NCBI RefSeq assembly: GCF_040610475.1
Contig: NZ_JBEXMJ010000006.1
Span: forward strand, 124,001-188,000
Length of the DNA stretch: 64,000 nt
Origin: Actinopolymorpha sp. NPDC004070
GTDB lineage: Bacteria; Actinomycetota; Actinomycetes; Propionibacteriales; Actinopolymorphaceae
Direction of reading: 5' to 3'
Shown here: positions 20,223 through 30,238 of the stretch, piece by piece
Position numbering within the stretch: position 1 is the first letter of the stretch
How the letters are laid out: every line of letters begins with the position of its first letter
Program-made: the position numbers and the translations under genes
The notes under the pieces: generated by a model
What the model was told of the DNA's origin: nothing
The model's input: only the letters and a program-made list of their open reading frames with translations
Databases searched by the model: none

Positions 20223-21683
20223 GTGCGCAGTGTGCCCAGCATCGTCCACCTCGACCTCGACGCGTTCTTCGCCGCGGTCGAGCAGCGCGACAAGCCCTCG
20301 CTGCGCGGCAAGCCGGTCATCGTGGGCGGGTTGGGCACCCGTGGCGTGGTGGCCACGGCGTCCTACGAGGCCCGGGTGTTCGGCGTCCGTTCGGCCATGC
20401 GCACCGCCGAGGCCCGCGCACGCTGCCCGCACGCGGCGTACCTCACCGGCCGGTTCGCCGCCTACCGCATCACCAGCCGCGCGGTGATGGCCGTGCTCCG
20501 TGAGATCTCCCCGCTGGTCGAGCCGGTGTCCCTGGACGAGGCCTACGTCGACCTCGCCGGCGACACGAGCCGCGACCTGTCCGCGGCCGGGGTCGAGGAG
20601 CTGGCGACCGCCCTGAAGGAGCGGGTACGCGATGTCACCGGCGGAGTCACCGCCTCCGTCGGGGCGGGCACGTCGAAGCTGGTCGCGAAGATCGCCAGCG
20701 ACCTGCGCAAACCCGACGGCCTGCTGGTGGTGGAGCCGGGCACCGAGACCGACCTGCTCCATCCGATGCCGGTGGGCCGCATTCCCGGCGTCGGTCCGGC
20801 CACCTCCGAACGCCTCCGCCGCATCGGCGTCCACACGGTGGGCGAGCTCGCCCGCGCCGGCGAGCCCGACCTGGTGGCGGCGCTCGGCCAGGCGCACGGG
20901 CACGCGCTGGCCCGGCTCGCCATGGCCGAGGACGACCGCGTCGTCGTCCCGCTGCGGGAGTCGAAGTCGATCAGCGCGGAGGACACCTTCGAACACGACA
21001 TCGTCGACCCGGCGCTGCTGGCGGTCATCATCGACCGGCTCGGCACCAGGGTGTGCGAACGCCTGACCCGCGAACGACTGTCCGGGCGCACGGTGACGGT
21101 GAAGATCCGGCTGTTCGACTTCACCACCTACACCCGGTCGGCGACCCTCGCCGGGCCGACCGACGACGTGCGGGTGGTCAACCGGCTCGCCCGCCGCCTG
21201 CTGGCCGAGGTCGACACCTCCGCTGGGGTACGCCTGCTCGGCGTCGGCGTGTCCGGCCTCGCCGACTGGGTGCAGGAGGACCTGTTCGGCTCGTCGGCCG
21301 GCGGCGAACTGGAGGCCGACCTCGCCGCCAGGAAGGCTGCGGAGGCCGAACTCGTCGAGGCGGCGGGCAGACCGCAGGCGGTCCAGGACCGGCGGACTGA
21401 CGAGGCCGCGGGCGTGGGCGCACCCGGGCTCGAAGCCACGGCGGACGGCGTTCCGCGCGAGCCGGAGCCACCCCGCTGGGCAGCAGGACAGGACGTCGTC
21501 CACACGGAGTACGGCCCCGGCTGGGTGTGGGGTGCGGGCCTGCGCCGGGTCACCGTGCGGTTCGAGACCGCGGCGACCGGGCCGGGGCCGGTGCGCACCT
21601 TCGCCACCGACGACCCCGACCTCGCCGCCTACACTCCGCTCACCTGGGATCCGGGCCTGCGGATCACCCCGAAGTCAGCGTGA
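20223..21683 (+). CDS. dinB: DNA polymerase IV (DinB, Y-family)
   Basis: A 486-residue translesion polymerase from GTG 20223. Catalytic metal ligands are Asp11 in IVHLDLDAFFAAVEQ and Asp105-Glu106 in SLDEAYVDL; the helix-hairpin-helix region has GRIPGVGPATSERLRRIG. The little-finger domain follows. A C-terminal tail with VVHTEYGPGWVWGAG and RVTVRFET is an extra beta-rich module seen in actinobacterial Pol IV. The reading frame is open back to 19908 through P450 sequence, but homology begins only at 20223, so the upstream part is not DinB. No clear ribosome site precedes the GTG. The 3' end overlaps the convergent PKD gene by nine bases. Confidence 0.9.
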   Translation: MRSVPSIVHLDLDAFFAAVEQRDKPSLRGKPVIVGGLGTRGVVATASYEARVFGVRSAMRTAEARARCPHAAYLTGRFAAYRITSRAVMAVLREISPLVEPVSLDEAYVDLAGDTSRDLSAAGVEELATALKERVRDVTGGVTASVGAGTSKLVAKIASDLRKPDGLLVVEPGTETDLLHPMPVGRIPGVGPATSERLRRIGVHTVGELARAGEPDLVAALGQAHGHALARLAMAEDDRVVVPLRESKSISAEDTFEHDIVDPALLAVIIDRLGTRVCERLTRERLSGRTVTVKIRLFDFTTYTRSATLAGPTDDVRVVNRLARRLLAEVDTSAGVRLLGVGVSGLADWVQEDLFGSSAGGELEADLAARKAAEAELVEAAGRPQAVQDRRTDEAAGVGAPGLEATADGVPREPEPPRWAAGQDVVHTEYGPGWVWGAGLRRVTVRFETAATGPGPVRTFATDDPDLAAYTPLTWDPGLRITPKSA

Positions 21684-22580
21684 CAGCACGTCCTGCTTCT
21701 CCAGCACCGTGACCGGCGCCGACCGGCCGCGGGTCACCGTGGCCGGACCGAAGTTCTGCCGGCCTTCACCTGGGACCTCGAACCATCCGGTCCACTGCAC
21801 GTCGACGTGCACCAGGTACCGGCCCGGAGTCTCGAACCGGTGCGTGACGTACTCGTCCTCCGGCACCGAGTCCGCGTACCGTTTCCCCGGCTTGTCGGTG
21901 TGGGTGAGCGCGCTGCCGTCGCCCCATCGCCACATGAAACCGGTGGCGTCCGCGTGCACGTGGATCGTGCGGCCGGAACCGTCCGGCACGTAGCGGTCGG
22001 CGTCGTAGTCGACCGCCTGGTTGGCGTAGAAGATGGTCGGGAAGTTCAGCAGGGTGTGGCCGTTGCCCGGGCTCACCCCGACGTTGGCGCCCGGCAGCCA
22101 GCCGTTGACCAGCCAGCGCTCGACCTGCTGCGGCGTCACCGGCGGCGGAGGCTGGTTGGGGTCGGTGGCGCCCGAGCATCCGGTGCGGACGAGTTCCCAC
22201 GGGCCGTTCTGCTTCCACTGCACGTAGTAGCGCATCATGATGCCCTTTTCGCCACGTGTCTTGCAGGCCTGCGCGGCGTTCATGCACATCGCGTTGGGGT
22301 CGCCGGGCGGTGGGCCGTTCACCATGCACGCGGGAGTGGCGTAGGTGTCGTACGGCTGCTTCGGCGCCGGGCCGGGGTTGCCCGGCCCTCCGGGGCCATG
22401 GGGACCGCCCGGTCCGCCAGGCCCTCCACCGGTGCAGATCCAGTCGCCGCCCACGATCTTGCACCGCGACTCAGCATGCGCGGTACCGGTGAGCGCGGGC
22501 AGACCCAGCAGGACGACGCCCAGTGCGAGAACAAGGGTGCCGGCGAACCGCGCCACACCCCTGCGGCGACCGCCCACCAC
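21675..22580 (-). CDS. Secreted PKD-like protein with Gly/Pro repeat
   Basis: About 301 residues. A signal sequence (VARFAGTLVLALGVVLLGLPALTGTAHA) is followed by two cysteines, a collagen-like GPGGPGGPHGPGGPG stretch, more cysteines (ACMVN, CMNAAQACK), and a C-terminal beta domain with MWRWGDGSALTHTD and HRFETPGRYLVHVDVQWTGWF, the classic PKD pattern. Start is ambiguous: GTG 22580 lies 8 bases after the stop of the upstream DUF6318 gene, GTG 22619 would overlap it; coupling to that gene is likely either way. It is probably exported; role unknown. The pair may work together at the cell surface. Confidence 0.75.
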   Translation of the reverse strand: MVGGRRRGVARFAGTLVLALGVVLLGLPALTGTAHAESRCKIVGGDWICTGGGPGGPGGPHGPGGPGNPGPAPKQPYDTYATPACMVNGPPPGDPNAMCMNAAQACKTRGEKGIMMRYYVQWKQNGPWELVRTGCSGATDPNQPPPPVTPQQVERWLVNGWLPGANVGVSPGNGHTLLNFPTIFYANQAVDYDADRYVPDGSGRTIHVHADATGFMWRWGDGSALTHTDKPGKRYADSVPEDEYVTHRFETPGRYLVHVDVQWTGWFEVPGEGRQNFGPATVTRGRSAPVTVLEKQDVLSR

Positions 22581-22588
22581 CGGCGGTC

Positions 22589-23122
22589 TCAGTTGACGTC
22601 GAGGTCCTTGACCGTCCACTGACCATTCCCCTTCGCGAGCGTGAAGTCGAACAACAGCACGCGGCCCTGCGCCGACTTGGGAGCGGCGCCGCGCTTGGAG
22701 ACGATCTTGTGCGGGTTGACCTTGACGTAGGCGGAGATCTTCACCGGGTCGGTCCCGCTGGGCTTGCCCACCTCGGTGACGTGCCAGTTCGCGTCACCGG
22801 CGTACGAACCGCCGTCGTCGTGGAACGTCGCGAGCGACTCCGCGGTGCTCTGGCAGAAGTCGCAGCCGGGCGCACTCATCGCCCGCATCCGGGCCACATC
22901 GCCGTTGTCGACCGCCTGGTTGGCCGCGGCGACGTACTGACGTACGAAGACGGCCGGATTCTGGGACGTGGTCGGCGAGGCGGACGGAGTCGGGGTGGCT
23001 GTGCGGGTGGGTGTGCTCGACTTCTCCGAGAGTTCGGACGGTTGCGGAGAGTTGCCACCGCATCCCGTGAGGCCCGTCAGTCCGGCGGCGACAACCACCA
23101 ACCCCGCTATGACACGTCGCAC
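22589..23122 (-). CDS. DUF6318 lipoprotein
   Basis: A 177-residue lipoprotein. GTG 23122 gives an ideal 21-residue signal (RRVIAGLVVVAAGLTGLTGC) with lipobox LTGC. A Ser/Thr/Pro-rich spacer follows, then a compact domain (NPAVFVRQYVAAANQAVDNG, CDFCQSTAESL, and FDFTLAKGNGQWTVKDLDVN) typical of DUF6318, a Mce-associated or NTF2-like fold. CDFC could be redox-active or structural. It is located directly upstream of the PKD gene, with a gap of 8 bases. Function unknown. Confidence 0.8.
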   Translation of the reverse strand: MRRVIAGLVVVAAGLTGLTGCGGNSPQPSELSEKSSTPTRTATPTPSASPTTSQNPAVFVRQYVAAANQAVDNGDVARMRAMSAPGCDFCQSTAESLATFHDDGGSYAGDANWHVTEVGKPSGTDPVKISAYVKVNPHKIVSKRGAAPKSAQGRVLLFDFTLAKGNGQWTVKDLDVN

Positions 23123-23347
23123 GACTACCGCCCAACCGACTGCCCAGCACAACCGGCAGGCGCTCGCCCGCCTGACCGGGCCACGCCTGCGCACGTAGAA
23201 CAACCGGAAGCTACCACCTAAACCGGACACCGGTGAAGGTCGCCCGCCGGGAGGATTCAGGGATGAGACAGGTCGGAAGTGCGGGACGACAGGACACGGT
23301 GGGTGAACGGACCTGCCGAACGCGCCCGCCCGTCGCGGAGTGCGGCG

Positions 23348-23959
23348 TCAACTCGCGAGCGGCCGCACCGAAACCGAGTTGGCCGACATCTCGATCAGCG
23401 TCAGCCTCCCCGACCGCTCGCAGCACACCACCGCCGCCCCGTCGAGCACGTGGTCGAAGCCGAATCCATCGAACCACCGCGCCCGGTCGTGGGGATTCTG
23501 TCCTGCCACCCCGTCGGCGCGCAGGAAGTGGTCGCAGAGGTACGCGAGCCAGGACGCCGCCTCCTCCGGCGGAGAGCCCTCACCCAACGCGGGCTCGAAC
23601 ACCGGCACCAGGGCGCGGCCACCGTCGGAGAGCCGCCACGGGCACCACAGCCCCGGCTGTCCCGGCGCCGGCTCGACGTAACGAGTGAGGTCGAGCCCGG
23701 GGTCGAGGCACTCCGCCAGCGGGTTGCCGGGAACGGCGTACGGACCGTCGGGGCGGCACCAGCGACGGGACTCGGTGAACGCGGCGAGATACTCGAACTC
23801 CTCCGTACGCAGGGGCGGCTCGACGAGCACACGCCCGACGATGCGGAACGCCTCCGGCCCGCCCGAGTCCGTGCTCCCCGTACCGCCCGTACTGCCCGTG
23901 CTGCCCGTGCTGCCCGTCCTGCCCGTGCCGACCGGGCCCGCCGTGCTTCCACGCTTCAT
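23348..23959 (-). CDS. Conserved hypothetical with Thr-Gly-Ser repeat
   Basis: A 203-residue protein starting at ATG 23959 behind AGGAGGAG. Residues 8-30 are low complexity (TGSTGSTGSTGGTGST), coded by a 9-bp tandem repeat at about 23877-23935. The rest is a compact soluble domain: RIVGRVLVEPPLRTEEFEYLAAF, PDGPYAVPGNPLAECLD, and a tryptophan-rich GLWCPWRLSDGGRALVP. No motif points to an activity. The divergent neighbour is another hypothetical, with inverted repeats and DnaA-box-like sites between. Confidence 0.7.
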   Translation of the reverse strand: MKRGSTAGPVGTGRTGSTGSTGSTGGTGSTDSGGPEAFRIVGRVLVEPPLRTEEFEYLAAFTESRRWCRPDGPYAVPGNPLAECLDPGLDLTRYVEPAPGQPGLWCPWRLSDGGRALVPVFEPALGEGSPPEEAASWLAYLCDHFLRADGVAGQNPHDRARWFDGFGFDHVLDGAAVVCCERSGRLTLIEMSANSVSVRPLAS

Positions 23960-24048
23960 CCGTCGTCGCTCCTCCTTGCTGGGTCCACGTGCTTGCTGCC
24001 AGGCCCCCATTCGCGAGCATGCCGAAGATCGACACGGCGTGCGACCGT

Positions 24049-24081
24049 TCATCCACAGGGCGCCACCTGTGGACAACCACA
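24049..24081. promoter_or_regulatory. Inverted repeat with two opposed DnaA-box-like 9-mers
   Basis: TCCACAGG (24052-24059) and CCTGTGGA (24066-24073) are perfect inverted arms around six bases. The right arm lies in TGTGGACAA, whose complement TTGTCCACA is the actinobacterial DnaA-box consensus; the left lies in TCATCCACA (one mismatch). The site is between two divergent hypothetical genes and could be an operator for either. Confidence 0.55.
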
Positions 24082-24115
24082 GCGCGCCACGGCACGAACA
24101 CGGCACGCTGTGGCG

Positions 24116-24631
24116 ATGACCCCCGTGACCGACCACGACCCGGTCGTCTCCGCGCCGTGGACCACTCCCGAAGGCCAACCGGCCACTCGTCCGGACACCA
24201 CTCCCCCTCGCGGGCCGGCGCGCGACCCCGCCGTCCTGCTGCGCCGGCTAGGCCGGCACGTGCCTTTCGGCACCGACCGGGTGCTGGTCGGCGTGATCCG
24301 GCTGTCCCGTGGTTACGTCGAACGCGCCGGCTGGTGCGCCGCCGCACCCGGCCCGATCCCCGTCGCCGACCTGCACGCGGCCGTCCTGGCCTGCCTGAAG
24401 CCGCTGGCGCCGCCGCGACCGGCCATCCCGCCCACGCACGCCGTCGCGATGGTCCGCTGTCGCCGCGGCAGAGTCGTCTGGCTGCCCACCGACGACGCGT
24501 GGGTGTCCGCCCTGACCGCCGAGGCCGCGCGGCACCGGCTCCCGGTCGCCGAGACGTTCCTGCTCACCGAGCACGGCTGGCGCTGCCGGACGGGCACGGC
24601 GGCGGGCTCGGTACCAGCCCTGGCCGTCTGA
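24116..24631 (+). CDS. Hypothetical protein
   Basis: A 171-residue protein starting at ATG 24116. A Pro/Thr-rich N-terminus (about 35 residues) precedes a basic domain: AVLLRRLGRHVPFGTDRVLVGVIRLSRGYVERAGW, then AMVRCRRGRVVWLPTDDAWVSAL. It shows no signal peptide or known motif. Reading is supported by third-position GC bias and the gene's position between two divergent promoters. Ends 29 bases before acyP and may be co-transcribed with it. Confidence 0.55.
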   Translation: MTPVTDHDPVVSAPWTTPEGQPATRPDTTPPRGPARDPAVLLRRLGRHVPFGTDRVLVGVIRLSRGYVERAGWCAAAPGPIPVADLHAAVLACLKPLAPPRPAIPPTHAVAMVRCRRGRVVWLPTDDAWVSALTAEAARHRLPVAETFLLTEHGWRCRTGTAAGSVPALAV

Positions 24632-24660
24632 GCGTCCGGCCGACAGGGCAAGCTGAACGC

Positions 24661-24948
24661 ATGTCCGCTCCGGTCTCCCATGCCCGCGTCCGGGTCGTCG
24701 TCCACGGCGCCGTCCAGGGCGTCTTCTTCCGCGACACCTGCCGGCGTACCGCCGGCGAGCACGACGTCGACGGGTGGGTACGCAACCGCCCCGACGGCTC
24801 GGTGGAGGCCGCCTTCGAGGGTGGCCCCGAGCAGGTGCGTGCCCTGGTCGACTGGTGCCGATCGGGCCCACCCGCGGCCCGGGTGGACAAGGTGGAGGAG
24901 TTCCCCGAAGCGCCCGAAGGCCTCACCGGCTTCGAAATCCGCCGATGA
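24661..24948 (+). CDS. acyP: Acylphosphatase
   Basis: A 95-residue enzyme with the two acylphosphatase signatures: VHGAVQGVFFRDTCRRTA (catalytic arginine in FFR) and GWVRNRPDGSVEAAFEGG (catalytic asparagine in VRN). It hydrolyses carboxyl-phosphate bonds such as acetyl or carbamoyl phosphate in the cytoplasm. Full length for the family. Starts at ATG 24661. Confidence 0.95.
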   Translation: MSAPVSHARVRVVVHGAVQGVFFRDTCRRTAGEHDVDGWVRNRPDGSVEAAFEGGPEQVRALVDWCRSGPPAARVDKVEEFPEAPEGLTGFEIRR

Positions 24949-25013
24949 CCTCGGTGGACGTGTCGTGAGCGCGCACTCAGCCTTCGTTCAGGTGCGCGGG
25001 GCAGACTGATCTC

Positions 25014-25694
25014 GTGCGAATTCTCGTGGTGGACGACGACCAGGGTGTCCGGGACTCCCTGCGGCGCTCGCTGGTCTTCAACGGCTACGACGTCGACCTG
25101 GCCGAGAACGGCGAGCAGGCGCTCCGCCGGGTCGCGGCGTCCAGCCCCGACGCGGTGGTGCTGGACGTGATGATGCCCCGGCTGGACGGCATCGCCACCT
25201 GCCGCGCGCTCCGTGCCACCGGCAACGACGTACCCGTTCTCGTGCTGACCGCGAGGGACGCCGTCGCCGACCGGGTGGCCGGCCTCGACGCCGGTGCCGA
25301 CGACTACCTCAGCAAGCCGTTCGCGCTGGAGGAACTGCTGGCCCGGCTGCGGGCGCTGATGCGCCGCTCCACCCCGGGCGTGGACACTTCGCTGCTGTCG
25401 TACGCCGACCTCACCCTGGACCCCGCGACGCGGGAAGTACGCCGCGGCGACCGCCAGATCAGCCTGACCCGCACGGAGTTCTCCCTGCTCGAGCTCTTCC
25501 TGCGCCATCCACGGCAGGTGCTGGAGCGGTCCCAGATCCTCGAGGAGGTCTGGGGGTTCGACTTCCCCACCTCCGCCAACTCCCTCGAGGTCTACGTCGG
25601 CTACCTCCGCCGCAAGACCGAGGCAGGCGAGGAGCCCCGGCTGCTGCACACCGTGCGTGGCGTGGGCTACGTGCTCCGCGACACCCCGCCATGA
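25014..25694 (+). CDS. mprA: OmpR-type response regulator (MprA-like)
   Basis: A 226-residue regulator with receiver and winged-helix domains. The acidic pocket is DDD at 7-9, the phosphoacceptor Asp51 (VVLDVMMPR), switch Thr79 and Lys101 (LSKPF). The output domain from about 128 has [20 protein letters not shown] and a recognition helix near [15 protein letters not shown] start. It overlaps the sensor kinase gene by four bases (ATGA), so translation is coupled. The order regulator-kinase-HtrA protease mirrors M. tuberculosis mprA-mprB-pepD, an envelope stress system that controls sigma factors SigB and SigE; assignment by synteny is inference. Confidence 0.88.
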   Translation: MRILVVDDDQGVRDSLRRSLVFNGYDVDLAENGEQALRRVAASSPDAVVLDVMMPRLDGIATCRALRATGNDVPVLVLTARDAVADRVAGLDAGADDYLSKPFALEELLARLRALMRRSTPGVDTSLLSYADLTLDPATREVRRGDRQISLTRTEFSLLELFLRHPRQVLERSQILEEVWGFDFPTSANSLEVYVGYLRRKTEAGEEPRLLHTVRGVGYVLRDTPP

Positions 25695-27214
25695 GCCGGA
25701 ACGCCCCCGGAGATCCGTCGGCCACCGGTGGCGGAAGCGGCGGCCCGCAGGCAGGCACCGCACGGGCGGTGACGCACAACCGCCTGCGCTCGGTCAGCCT
25801 GCGCAACCGGGTCGGGCTGCTGGCGGCGTTCGGGGTGGGGATCATCGTGGTCCTCATCTCCCTCGCGGCGTACATCACCGTGCGCGTGTCCCTGCTCGAC
25901 CAGGTGGACGCCAACCTGCTCGACCGCGCCCGCGCCGCGGCGGCCGGTCCGCTGGCCGAGCAGGGGGTACTGGCCCGGGTGCCGTCGGAGGCGCTCGGCG
26001 CGGCCGACATCCGGATCGCGCTCCTGAACGCCAACGACAGGTACATCTCGGCCAGCGACCACGACGGCAACCCGATCGCGCCGCCGCTCGGTGCGCCAGA
26101 GCGGGCCGTGGCGAGGGGCGATGTGCCGGAGAGCGTGCGTACCGCTGCGATGGGCGGTCAGAGCTACCGCGTGGTGGCCGTGCCGGCCGGACGGGGGGAG
26201 GGCTGGGCGCTGGTTCTGGGCCAGTCCCGTGCCGGCACCGAGGACCTCCTGTCCCGGCTGGGCTTCGTCCTGTTCCTCGTCGGGGCCGGCGGGGTGGCGG
26301 CCGCGGCGTACGCGGGTGTCGCCGTCGCCCGGACCGGCCTGCGCCCGGTGGAGCGGCTCACCGCCGGCGCCGAGCACGTCGCCCGCACCGGTGAGCTGCG
26401 CCCCATCCCGGTGCAGGGCGAGGACGAGCTCGCCCGGTTGGCGCACGCGTTCAACTCGATGCTGTCCGCGCTGGCCGCGGCCCGTGCCCGCGAACGCCGG
26501 CTGATCGCCGACGCCGGCCACGAGTTGCGCACGCCGCTGACCAGTCTGCGCACCAACCTCGACCTGCTCGCCCAGAGCGAGGGCCGGCCCGGGCTCTCCC
26601 AGGAGGACCGGCTCGCGCTGCTGGCCGACGTACGCGCCCAGATGGCCGAGCTCTCCGTCCTGGTAGGTGACCTGGTGGAACTGTCCCGCGAGGACCCGCC
26701 CGCCACCGCGCACGCGCCCGTCGAGCTCGCCGACGTCGTGGCCGGCGCGGCCGAGCGGGTACGCCGCCGGGCACCCGCCGTGCGCTTCGACGTCGAGACG
26801 CAGCCCTGGACGGTCTTCGGTGACTCCCAGGCGCTCGAACGCGCGGTCACCAACCTGCTCGACAACGCCGCGAAGTGGAGCCCACCGAACGCGACCGTGA
26901 CCGTACGACTGCGCGGCGGAGTGCTCACGGTGGCCGACCAGGGTCCCGGAATCGCCGAAGCCGACGCTCCGCACGTCTTCGAGCGCTTCTACCGGTCGAC
27001 CGAGGCGCGGACGATGCCCGGATCGGGCCTCGGCCTGGCGATCGTCAAGCAGGCCGCCGACCGGCACGGGGGTACGGTCAGTGTCGGGCGCAGCCAGCAC
27101 GGTGGGACGCTGATGACTCTCGTCCTGCCCGGGATGAACGCGCCGGCGCAGGCTCCCCCGCCCCCGACCGCGCACACCCCACCCCCCGTCGACCAGCCCC
27201 GCCGGACCCGCTGA
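25691..27214 (+). CDS. mprB: Sensor histidine kinase (MprB-like)
   Basis: A 507-residue membrane kinase. Membrane helices at about 41-64 and 189-213 flank a periplasmic sensor of about 125 residues; a HAMP domain follows. The phosphoacceptor is His277 ([11 protein letters not shown]), with N-box [10 protein letters not shown]1 [13 protein letters not shown]-box FERFYRS and G2 SGLGLAIV. It ends in a Pro-rich tail. It likely senses envelope damage and phosphorylates the adjacent regulator. An arrangement with the downstream PepD-like protease suggests the protease may feed back on it, as known for mycobacterial MprB-PepD. Confidence 0.9.
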   Translation: MSRNAPGDPSATGGGSGGPQAGTARAVTHNRLRSVSLRNRVGLLAAFGVGIIVVLISLAAYITVRVSLLDQVDANLLDRARAAAAGPLAEQGVLARVPSEALGAADIRIALLNANDRYISASDHDGNPIAPPLGAPERAVARGDVPESVRTAAMGGQSYRVVAVPAGRGEGWALVLGQSRAGTEDLLSRLGFVLFLVGAGGVAAAAYAGVAVARTGLRPVERLTAGAEHVARTGELRPIPVQGEDELARLAHAFNSMLSALAAARARERRLIADAGHELRTPLTSLRTNLDLLAQSEGRPGLSQEDRLALLADVRAQMAELSVLVGDLVELSREDPPATAHAPVELADVVAGAAERVRRRAPAVRFDVETQPWTVFGDSQALERAVTNLLDNAAKWSPPNATVTVRLRGGVLTVADQGPGIAEADAPHVFERFYRSTEARTMPGSGLGLAIVKQAADRHGGTVSVGRSQHGGTLMTLVLPGMNAPAQAPPPPTAHTPPPVDQPRRTR

Positions 27215-27286
27215 GGCCCGGATTTCTTCGCCCGCTCACGGGGGGCTCTCAGTCCGCTCTCAGCTACCGGGACAAATGTAGGAACC

Positions 27287-28909
27287 ATGAACGAGACGAC
27301 ACCCACGTCGGGTCAGCCGGACCGCACCGACGGGACGGCTCCCGCCTCCTCCGCGCAAGAGCCGGCTGCCGCCCGCCCGGACGGCCGGCCGGTCTCGTCC
27401 ACGGGCGGGCGTGAGGACACCGCTCCGCTGCCCTCGCCGTACGCCTCTCAGACCCAGGGCCAGAGCCCGCAGGCCGAGGACGCCGCCCGGACCCAGACCC
27501 AGGGCAGCCAGACCCAGGGCGGCTCATCGTACGGACAGTCGTTCGCCGGCCACACGGCGTACGGCCCGAACCCCTACGGCCAGGGGTACAGCCCCTCCCC
27601 CCAACCGGGGTCCTACGCCGGCTCGTACTCCGGCGGGTTCGGCGAGCCGCCCACCGACCAGGGCCGGGCGACCGGAACCGGCTCGGGCCGTCCGAGGCGG
27701 CGCTCCGCCGCCGGTGTGGCCGCCCTCGCCCTGGTCGCCGGACTGCTCGGCGGCGGCGTCGGTGCGGCGGCGACCGACTACTTCGGCCACGACCAGGGCA
27801 GCAGTTCCTCGACCGCGCTGGACGAGCAGGCCCCGCGTTCGCAGAACGCCGCCTCGGCCCCTGTGGGCAGCGTGCAGCAGGTGGCCAACAAGGTGCTGCC
27901 GAGTGTGGTGTCGATCACCATCTCGACGTCACAGGGCACCGGCAACGGCAGCGGGATCGTCCTCAGCGACGACGGGCTGATCCTCACCAACAACCACGTC
28001 GCCGCGGCGGGCCGCCAGGGCGGCCAGCTCAGCGTGACGTTCAACGACGGCAAGACCGTGAAGGCGTCCGTCGTCGGCACCGACCCGACCACCGATCTCG
28101 CCGTGATCAGGGCCGACCGCAAGTCCGGTCTGCATCCCGCCCAGCTCGGCCGGTCCTCCGACCTGAGCGTGGGGCAGAACGTCGTGGCGATCGGCTCGCC
28201 CCTCGGCCTGTCGGGCACCGTGACCTCCGGCATCGTGAGCGCGCTGAACCGCCCGGTGCGCAGCAGCGAGTCCGGCAGCGACCAGTCCAGTTCCAACACC
28301 GTGATCGACGCCATCCAGACCGACGCGGCGATCAACCCCGGCAACTCCGGCGGCGCACTGGTCAACATGGCCGGCCAGGTGGTCGGTATCAACAGCGCGA
28401 TCGCCACGCTCGGCAGCTCGATGGGCGGGCAGAGCGGCAACATCGGCGTGGGCTTCGCCATCCCGATCGACGAGGCCAGGCCGATCGCGAAGGAGCTCAT
28501 CGCCAAGGGCCGCGCCGACCACGCCCAGCTCGGCGTGTCGGTCACCGCGGCCGCCGGGAGCACCGGTGTCAGCAGCGGCGCCTCCCTGCAGGCGGTGAAC
28601 GCCGGCGGCGCGGCCAGCACCGCGGGCCTGCGCAAGGGCGACGTCATCACCAAGGTGGACCAGCGCCAGATCAGCGACCCCGACAGCCTGATCGCCGCGG
28701 TTCGTTCCTACCGGCCCGGCGACAAGGTCACGGTGACCTACGTCCGGGGCGGCAAGGCGCACACCGCCGAGGTGACGCTGGGGACCGACGGCGGCAAGAC
28801 CCAGCAGCCGCAGCAGAACCAGCAGCAGGACCAGAACGGCCCGAACCAGAACCCGAACGACCAGAACAACGGTCAGGGCAACGAACTGCCCTTCCCCTGG
28901 TCCCGCTGA
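27287..28909 (+). CDS. pepD: HtrA-family membrane-anchored serine protease with PDZ domain (PepD-like)
   Basis: A 540-residue protease. A long disordered cytoplasmic N-terminus (Gln/Gly/Tyr-rich, with QTQG repeats) leads to one membrane helix at about 142-163. The extracytoplasmic protease has the full triad: His237 (NNHVAA), Asp270 (TTDLAVI) and Ser354 (GNSGGAL). A PDZ domain covers about 415-500, followed by a Gln/Asn-rich tail ending FPWSR. It degrades or refolds damaged envelope proteins. It lies 72 bases after the kinase gene in the same direction; a hairpin terminator follows. Confidence 0.93.
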   Translation: MNETTPTSGQPDRTDGTAPASSAQEPAAARPDGRPVSSTGGREDTAPLPSPYASQTQGQSPQAEDAARTQTQGSQTQGGSSYGQSFAGHTAYGPNPYGQGYSPSPQPGSYAGSYSGGFGEPPTDQGRATGTGSGRPRRRSAAGVAALALVAGLLGGGVGAAATDYFGHDQGSSSSTALDEQAPRSQNAASAPVGSVQQVANKVLPSVVSITISTSQGTGNGSGIVLSDDGLILTNNHVAAAGRQGGQLSVTFNDGKTVKASVVGTDPTTDLAVIRADRKSGLHPAQLGRSSDLSVGQNVVAIGSPLGLSGTVTSGIVSALNRPVRSSESGSDQSSSNTVIDAIQTDAAINPGNSGGALVNMAGQVVGINSAIATLGSSMGGQSGNIGVGFAIPIDEARPIAKELIAKGRADHAQLGVSVTAAAGSTGVSSGASLQAVNAGGAASTAGLRKGDVITKVDQRQISDPDSLIAAVRSYRPGDKVTVTYVRGGKAHTAEVTLGTDGGKTQQPQQNQQQDQNGPNQNPNDQNNGQGNELPFPWSR

Positions 28910-28913
28910 GCGC

Positions 28914-28951
28914 CCGGGGCCGCAGCCTCCAACCCCCGGCGGCGGCCCCGG
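28914..28951. terminator. Bidirectional hairpin between pepD and pyrD
   Basis: CCGGGGCCGC and GCGGCCCCGG pair perfectly over 10 bp around an 18-base loop, starting 4 bases after the pepD stop and ending 20 bases before the convergent pyrD stop. Confidence 0.65.
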
Positions 28952-28971
28952 TCACTCCCTTCCGGAGCGAC

Positions 28972-30135
<1,164 letters not shown>

Positions 30136-30238
30136 GTCCGTCCCGGCGTCATGTCCGGACTTCGAGCCCGGACGTGCGAAAGGTGTTCGGTGGCGTGCGG
30201 TCGTGCGGCCTGTCGGTGGTCGCCGCCAGAATGCTTTC

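Noticed and set aside
19653-21503. Long minus-strand frame opposite dinB
   Set aside because: Shadow of the conserved polymerase reading; composition unlike a real protein.
19908-21683. A true P450-polymerase fusion enzyme
   Set aside because: The P450 part is only a fragment with disabling breaks upstream; the junction is simply free of stops.
24049-24081. Replication origin
   Set aside because: Only two boxes and no dnaA, dnaN, gyrB or parAB genes around.
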